Shown in pieces: positions 57,761-64,000 of a stretch of 64,000 nt of DNA. The notes under the pieces are model-generated. The model had not been told where the DNA came from, searched no databases, and saw nothing but the letters and a program-made list of their open reading frames with translations. The stretch lies in NCBI RefSeq assembly GCF_030253575.1, contig NC_080569.1, positions 13,161,501 to 13,225,500 on the forward strand. The letters run 5' to 3'. The translations under genes were made by a program, and so were the position numbers. Source of the DNA: Rhododendron vialii (Eukaryota > Streptophyta > Magnoliopsida > Ericales > Ericaceae). The first letter of the stretch is position 1; each line of letters starts with the position of its first letter.

Positions 57761-60327
57761 ATGGGAGTTCTCGAAGGCCTCTACAAGCTCCTGATGCGAC
57801 GGACCTCCGTCTACGCCACCTTCGTCATCGCCGGCGCTTTCGCCGGAGAACGGGTCAGATTTCCGATCTGTTCTTCGCCGCCTTCCTCTGTTCGTCTATT
57901 GTTTCATTTTTAACACGTGGAGCAGATAAAGTATTGTTTGATACAAGTTTTCTGTCCCTAGCTTGGGTTATTGATTTACATTTCTATTGTACTCGTACAC
58001 GTCGGGAATTTGAGGAGATTTGTTCCTGTAGGTGTATGGTAGTTGTTCTCTAACTAGACAGGCCTGAGCTCATTTTATCCAACAAATAGTCTAGGAACAC
58101 AACGCGGACGCAATTTTGTTTAGAGAAGTTCGATGTGTGCCGGCCCACGTGCAGGGGCCGTCCAAAGGGGGTGCAGGGGGACTTGGCCCCTGCACAACGC
58201 CAAATTATCTCGCGTATAATACTAATTTTTAGCTTAATTAGGGAAAATTCTATGAGATTAGCCCTTGCAAGTCCTTTTGAGTGAATTTTTTTTTCTTCTA
58301 AAAGTTCATATATGTGGGGGGTAAAAATCCCCAAAATTTCAATAATTTTTTAGGTCTTGTGTATAAAGTTAAATGGTGGCTGCACCCATACACATAATAT
58401 CGTCTCTTCTTCGGACCTTACGATAAGAAATATATGCTGGACACAAAATCCTGTGTCCGCCACTGCACATGTGCATCAAACAGCTCTGGAAAGTTGTGTT
58501 TTAAAATTGTGTTAGTTCCTAGCATTGCTTTTTATCGAATTGTCATGAAATCGGTTTTGTGGCTTATCACTGTATATATGGAATAACTTGCAGGCTGTGG
58601 ACTATGGAGTTCATAAGATCTGGGAGTACAACAACGTTGGGGTATTTCCAACATCCTTTGATTAAATTCTTTTGCTTTGTTGGTTTTTTGATGTGCGTAT
58701 TGGTGTGAATTCTTTTGATCCGATAAGGCTATGTGTTTCGATAATTGCTCTTTGGTTGATATGAATAGACCGTTTAGAAACGCCTTGGCAGTGCTTCTGT
58801 GTCTGTTTCAACAACCAGCTTACGGTTTCGCTCTCTGTGCACAATTGAGGGACCATGGACTGTTCTAACATGGTGATTTCCATGGGTTTCACAGCTCCAA
58901 ATGCTGCTTTGTTGGTATAGATGTATCTCATATTGCGCTTACTTGAATCCATTTGATCTCAACATACTATCAAGTTCATAAAGGATTCACGGTCTGATTG
59001 CAGTAGGGGACAGTTATGGTGGAAGTATATGTCGCTGCATTATTTGATCTAGAGCAAAAAATAAGATTTGATACTGAACATTAGTAAAGCTATTTTAGTT
59101 ATCTTGCAAGAATATTGTTCTATGTTCATATCTTGAGGATAAGGTTTTTGCAAAGAGGCACTCACACTTCTAAAAGATAGTGTTCCCGTCTGTGTAGGTT
59201 CCTCCCAAACGCTTATCAAACGCTTCATGCTTGTCTAATCTTATTCCTCTATTGCTTTATTTTTTAGAACTAGATATGTATCGAAGACTTGGAAAAAATC
59301 CAAGTCCATCGCTTAAATAACATTGGAACATACCACAAGTTTGAGAAAATAACACTGCGATAAGAGGATAGAAAATGAACAATGTGTACCCACTACCCAC
59401 TACAAGTCTAATCTCAAAATTTAAATGTTTTAAGGGGAAAAATCTAGAATAAGTGTTATTTCTTTTTATCGATCCTTTTTTTAATAGCTCCGGTGTCTTG
59501 GTCCTCGACTAATCCCTAAAAGACCAAATCCTACCATCCATAAGCAAGGGCCCAATTAAAGCTACTTAGGTTCTAGCACATACGCCTTATTGCTTGTCAA
59601 GAAACAAAAAGAAATCATCCTTATATTCTAATATGTGAAATTTGAAGAAGATTTTCTACCAGTATTCTATGATATAATTTGAATGTTTTGCAGTGTAGAA
59701 AATAAATGGTTCCTATTTTCATCAATGCATAAAGAATTTACCATTTATGAACATAGCCTTATCGTTTCACCCTTTGATTCTTTTTTTTCATATGTGTTGT
59801 GTCGTATCAACTATCCATGAAGGAATTGGATCAATTATAGGCCTTTTGAATGCTTTTAGGGCTTTATGAAGCCTATTATTTGGTCCTATCGTCTTAAAAT
59901 TAGAAAAGTGTTTGGAGAATGAGGTAATCTCAGTGTTTTGGTAGCAAGGGGCATGGGTAGAGATGGAGGGAGGGGGAGAGAGGGGGAAAGTTTAACATTA
60001 TGTGCCCTTTTATCGGCTTAGCTCGTACTTCCTTTGGTTTAGTGTATAGACAATAGATATGCAGATGGATAACTCTTGGTAACTTAGTGAGGCATATAGT
60101 ATTCTTCATAAGGTCGTATGTAAATATGTTCATCAGCTATATGCATTTGTTTTGTGAATCCTCTTTCATTTCAGCCAATGGTAGATTTCTTGCAGTTCAT
60201 TATCTTGCGGCTGCTTTTCCAACACCTTCTTTTAGCTGCTTATGTCTCTGACCCAGATTTGCTTACTCCTATAATGCAGAAGCGGTACGAGGACATTCCA
60301 GTTTTGGGACAGAGGCCAACGGAATGA
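57761..60327 (+). CDS. QCR9: cytochrome b-c1 complex subunit 9 (QCR9)
   Basis: Three exons join in frame: 57761-57853, 58594-58641 and 60280-60327, giving 62 residues. The protein reads MGVLEGLYKLLMRRTSVYA, a membrane helix TFVIAGAFAGER, then AVDYGVHKIWEYNNVGKRYE and DIPVLGQRPTE. This is the small single-helix subunit of respiratory complex III in the mitochondrial inner membrane, needed for stable assembly around the Rieske protein and cytochrome c1. Plant homologues usually have about ten more residues at the N-terminus. Here the start ATG directly follows a (GA)n run (57743-57760), and no in-frame ATG lies upstream. The short N-terminus may be real or the true first codons may be altered by the repeat. 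Confidence 0.92.
58152..58465. mobile_element. hAT MITE in QCR9 intron 1
   Basis: Ends CAGGGGCCGTCC and, inverted, CAGTGGCGGACACAGG, the latter a familiar plant hAT terminus. Flanks CCCACGTG (58144-58151) and CACATGTG (58466-58473) agree at 6 of 8 bases. No coding sequence. Confidence 0.6.
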
Positions 60328-60982
60328 AATTACTCGTCTCTCTTTCCTTCTTCTTCCTAGATCAAGACGAAACGTTTTGCGTTGATGTTTGAATAATTAT
60401 TGCTTCTTGGACAATTTGACCATGATCTTTCGAAACATTTATAGATTGTTTGGATTTTGTTTGTCGAGCTTGGTTTTAGTTTGTTTCAACCTTCCAAGGC
60501 AGGCAGTTTTCAGTTCCTCAATGTTGTTATCTTACTTTTGCAAGTATTCTACACATGCCATTCGCTGAAGGTTGAGTTCCATTTAGGCTCAGTTTGGTTG
60601 GTGGGATTCGTAGTTACATGGTCTGCAATTCAGGTAAGTTCGGCCAGGCTGCGGCCTGCGATTCCAAGGTGAATGTTGATGTGCCTTATTGATGGCCCAT
60701 GTCTAGATAAGATCATTGTGACTTGTGAGCAGCTTAGGCTCAACTTGCTCTGAGTTTTCAATCAATCTTATAGTACTACCTTAAACTGCGACTTTTATCC
60801 TTGTTGGTTCAATCAAACAGTTTATGAAGTTATTTTTGTTGACCGGTAATTTGTACTGTAATATTTTTTTGGATTTTTTTTTTTCTTTATGTAGAGAAGC
60901 TAAACATGTTCAGGGTTTCGTATTGATGGTTAAATCTCTTTACACATCTATAGTCTGAGCATAGAGTGACACTCCTTCATAA
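60328..60982. other. 3' flank of QCR9
   Basis: Likely 3'-UTR followed by intergenic DNA; nothing else recognised. Confidence 0.4.
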
Positions 60983-61669
60983 GGGCATCTCGACCCAAGT
61001 CTTCAAATTGAGGAAGACTGAAAATAACATTTTTTGCACGAAGAGTTAGTATGAAGAATCTATTCAAACATCTCTACTTTTTAAAATCTCATTCATTTCT
61101 CTTCAAAACTCAACTTTTCCGCCAAAAGTTGAACTTTTAGTTTTTTTTTAATATTACCAAAATATATTGATGAGTGTTCTTGTGTAAAGATCTCATGAAT
61201 ATGCTTTCAAATATATTAATCTTATGAAGAATAAATTAAGATGCTATGTAAGTTATAATAACATTTAAAAGAATAGAAATAAAAATGTGTTTCATTTTTT
61301 GGAGGATTCTTCCTATATGAAGAATGATACTCCCTCCGTCCTTTTAAAAATGTCTCGCTTCGTAATTCCAACTTATTAAAAAAATATCATCATTACACTT
61401 TTCACATCAACGTTTATCTTCACTTTTCCTACTTATCCTCTATGGAGACATCATCATTACAATTTTACTCACTAATTTTTTAAAATGGAATCTACTTTTA
61501 GGGGCAAAATGGGAAATGTACTACTTTTATCCACTAACTTTACAAAATGGACACTTATTAAGGGACAGTCCAAAATGGAATACTGGACATTAAAAAAAGG
61601 ACGGAGGAAGTATTAAGTATGGCCGGAGGCCAACCATTCTTCAAAATGAAGGTTTGGTTGGAGATGCTC
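60983..61669. mobile_element. Harbinger-type MITE with nested Stowaway
   Basis: Ends GGGCATCTCGACCCAAGTCTTC at left (first 12 diagnostic) and GAGATGCTC at right, the inverse of GAGCATCTCCAACC. TAA on both sides (60980-60982 and 61670-61672). Removing the inner Stowaway and its TA leaves about 404 bp. Confidence 0.65.
61330..61610. mobile_element. Stowaway-type MITE, intact reference copy
   Basis: 281 bp with ends CTCCCTCCGTCC and GGACGGAGGAAG and TA on both sides (61328-61329, 61611-61612). Its body matches the disrupted copy at 8027-8922. Confidence 0.88.
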
Positions 61670-62270
61670 TAAGAGTTGTGTTTTCCAAAAATTGATGATA
61701 AAAAATTAGAAATTGAATTCGTTAAATTCGGCCTTCATTTACTAAATCTTTGAAAATAGTAGTAACTTTGGAAAGATAGTTAAAAATAATGAATATATCC
61801 CTATAAAAATTACTAAGTTAGCGTTTGCCAAAAATTATTTTGACACTTTTTTAGATTCTAAAACTTTCAAAAACTAGTGTAGAAATGTTTGTCAAAAATT
61901 CTACATGAATTGATTTTTAGAATCTACAGATTATGAGAAATTAAAAAAAATAAGGAAATTCTCAAAAATTCAAAGTTGAGTTTTGGTAGCTCTTAGGATT
62001 TTACAACTCAAAATTCGTAGAAAATAAATAAAATTCTCATATTCTCGCAATTGCAATAAACAAGTTTCTTTAAAATCTGAAGCTAAAATATAAAACATGC
62101 ATCCACATCTGTCGCAAACAAGCTCTAAGGGAGTATATAGCATCATCATTATGACTAGATTAAAAATTTACAAAATCAAGACTTAAACGTACTTAATCCA
62201 AAAAATTACAAGTAGGGGGAGTAATTTGTGGCACAGATCAAGTTTCAGGGTTTTTATGTAATTATCGCAA

Positions 62271-62346
62271 TATATATATCCTTCTTATACGCCAGCTAGG
62301 GTTTTTCCTTTGAAATCAGCAACAGCCCAAATCGTATATCGAACAG
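62271..62346 (+). promoter_or_regulatory. TATA box, telo-box and leader of the RPL10A gene
   Basis: TATATATAT at 62271-62279 is followed by CTAGGGTTTTT near 62296. That is the telo-box (AAACCCTA on the other strand) common in plant ribosomal-protein promoters and leaders. The leader exon ends GAACAG|GTACTCC with donor at 62347, and the next exon starts after GTGACAG at about 62457. Confidence 0.65.
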
Positions 62347-62482
62347 GTACTCCTCTCTCTCCCTCCCCGTCCGTGTGTTCTTCTCCTTCGACTATTACTG
62401 TACTTATCTAGACAATTGATTTGATTGTTTGTATGTGTTTTCTGTTGTGGTGACAGTCTGAAGAAGCAAAAAAGTTTGAGCC

Positions 62483-62764
62483 ATGAGGTATGTGATGCTT
62501 CTTTTTTTTTTTTTTTTGGTAAACACTTGCTACGTTTTGGTAAACACTTGCTACGTTTTCCACATGTATTGTTCTTGTATCATAATGCTTCGCTTTATCC
62601 AGTTTGTGTGTGTTTATGCTGTTTGTTGTGGAAAATTCTAATGGTGAAAATGGTTACTTAGGTAGGGCAACACATTGGTTACGATTGACACTAAGATTTG
62701 ATAAATTTTTCTGTGGAAGGGTTCATCTGGAATAGCAACTCTCTACTCCCTGCCAGTTGTTCCC

Positions 62765-62805
<41 letters not shown>

Positions 62806-63308
62806 TTTATGACCATTTAGAATAGCGATTTGAGCGTGTTTCTTATGCTATGCTTCATGTTGTTTTCAAATTAAGATTATTTGTTAATTTCTATAGGCTC
62901 TATTTGCAATTCTATAGGCTTCATTTGCTAAGAAGTTAGTGCATAAGGACATTGTAATTATCAATCTGATCATTGGCGTTGATTCTATGCCATGTCATTG
63001 TGTTTGAAATGGAGCTGTCTTTCTTGTGAATCCCAATGAGATTGGCTTTCATCCTCCCTAACCCAGTTGAATATTTTTTTACTCGCAGTAAGCTTCAGAG
63101 TGAGGCCTTGAGGGAAGCCATCACTCAGATTGCCAAAGATGCCAGGGAGAAAAAACGGAAGTTCGATGAAACAATTGAGCTCCAAATTGGGCTGAAAAAC
63201 TATGATCCCCAAAAGGATAAGCGCTTCAGTGGTTCGGTGAGGTTGCCTCACATTCCACGTCCCAAAATGAAGGTTTGCATGCTTGGTGATGCTCAGCACG
63301 TGGAAGAG
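62483..63308 (+). CDS. RPL10A: 60S ribosomal protein L10a (uL1), 5' exons, 3' partial
   Basis: Exon 62483-62487 holds only ATGAG. It joins exon 63089-63308 to read [60 protein letters not shown] and [15 protein letters not shown]. This is the N-terminal third of the large-subunit L1-stalk protein, about 216 residues when complete. The last visible donor is GAG|GTAAAC at 63309. No further exon was recognised before the window ends, so the gene continues to the right. The five-base first coding exon split inside codon 2 is a common plan in this gene family. The intron between them holds a 39-base C-run and a 21-base duplication. Confidence 0.93.
62519..62560. repeat. 21-bp tandem duplication in RPL10A intron
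   Basis: GGTAAACACTTGCTACGTTTT occurs twice in direct succession after a T-run. Confidence 0.9.
62766..62804. repeat. poly(C) run of 39 bases in RPL10A intron
   Basis: An uninterrupted C-run, preceded by TCCCT. Unusual in an AT-rich genome; length may be affected by sequencing. Confidence 0.9.
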
Positions 63309-64000
63309 GTAAACCTGCTCAGTCCGGATTAGTATTGTTCTCCCTCAATCGGTTATCCTGTATTTGCTGCTTTTAGTCTACAAAAACGAGCATTTCGTAT
63401 ACCCTTGAAGAAAGGGCACCCATGAGAAATTGCATGTCGTTTCATATGTATGGTAGACGATAAAGGTCCAATCCTTTTTTGAAAAGCTTTTTATTTTTTA
63501 TTTGTTTGCATGGGGGTTGTTTAATTCAATGTCAATTTTGTTGCAATATGTATTTTTTTCATGTTGATGGCATGTATCAAGTGTTTTGTTGGTTGTCAAG
63601 TGTCTGCATATAAAAACGTTTTAGGGCTGAAATAACAGTGTTCTCTACACTTTCCAGTTCATTAACTGGACTTATATTGCTGGTTTCTAGGTTTTGTTGT
63701 ATGCTCTTCGTTTATAATGTGCGTTGTGTGGATGATGTAATCATGATACTTGAGAAGTCATTTTCTAAGACAGATCCTTTTATTCTATGATAATTTCTAC
63801 CTTTGAATAGTCTCGGTCCGTGGTGGAAGCTTCCGTATTTGAGCCTTTACTTCTATACTAGATGAACTTGCATTACTACGAGAAAGTAGGAACATGTACA
63901 TGTACACTATTTTTGGCATGCTTCCCTCGGTACATGTGTCATTAGTCATTACTTTTGAGTTTTGACAATGGACTATTTTAGGCCTGGAATGCATAGTAAA
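63309..64000 (+). other. RPL10A intron, no further exon seen
   Basis: The stretch starts with a good donor. It has no segment resembling the expected next part of L10a, so it is read as intron. Confidence 0.5.

Noticed and set aside
63797..63994. 65-codon minus-strand frame at the right edge
   Set aside because: No similarity to any family I know and it lies in the presumed RPL10A intron.

Overview
This window is nuclear DNA from a flowering plant, probably a eudicot. It is AT-rich, its genes are split by GT-AG introns, and it holds plant-only families: a plastid-division FtsZ2, a TGA bZIP with a DOG1 domain, and an ABI5-type bZIP. It also carries plant transposon types such as Stowaway and Harbinger MITEs, hAT elements, TRIMs, L1-type LINEs and Au-like SINEs. 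Seven protein-coding genes are supported; their splice sites were read by hand, and reading frame is kept across every junction given.

Layout: (1) 730-3190 (+), the 3' three exons of an alpha/beta hydrolase, with its first exon(s) missing or left of the window. (2) 11338-13404 (+), a group A bZIP of the ABI5/DPBF/AREB type, with a likely 5'-UTR exon at about 9640-9766. (3) 24425-29690 (-), a TGA9/TGA10-like bZIP in 12 coding exons. (4) 35453-41937 (+), a nine-transmembrane nonaspanin (TM9SF/TMN). (5) 46637-56187 (+), FtsZ2. (6) 57761-60327 (+), the small complex III subunit QCR9. (7) 62483-63308 (+), the 5' part of ribosomal protein L10a (uL1), running off the right edge. The genes do not form a pathway or cluster; this is ordinary dispersed plant gene content. 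No tRNA, rRNA or CRISPR was seen.

The spaces between genes and most introns are packed with small transposons, many with readable terminal inverted repeats and exact target-site duplications. The richest is FtsZ2 intron 3 (49710-53872). There a Harbinger MITE sits inside the left LTR of a TRIM, which itself sits in an eroded Stowaway-like MITE; a second, tiny TRIM lies next to it and a LINE remnant lies upstream. Another nested stack is at 8027-8922. Two further families carry 8-bp duplications: one is rich in CCGGTACC, the other carries an internal array of TTCATAACATTT/CGTAACTTTT units.

I found no new multi-gene system. The most interesting material is the nested transposon record, a likely GC-AG intron, and microsatellites sitting directly at gene starts.
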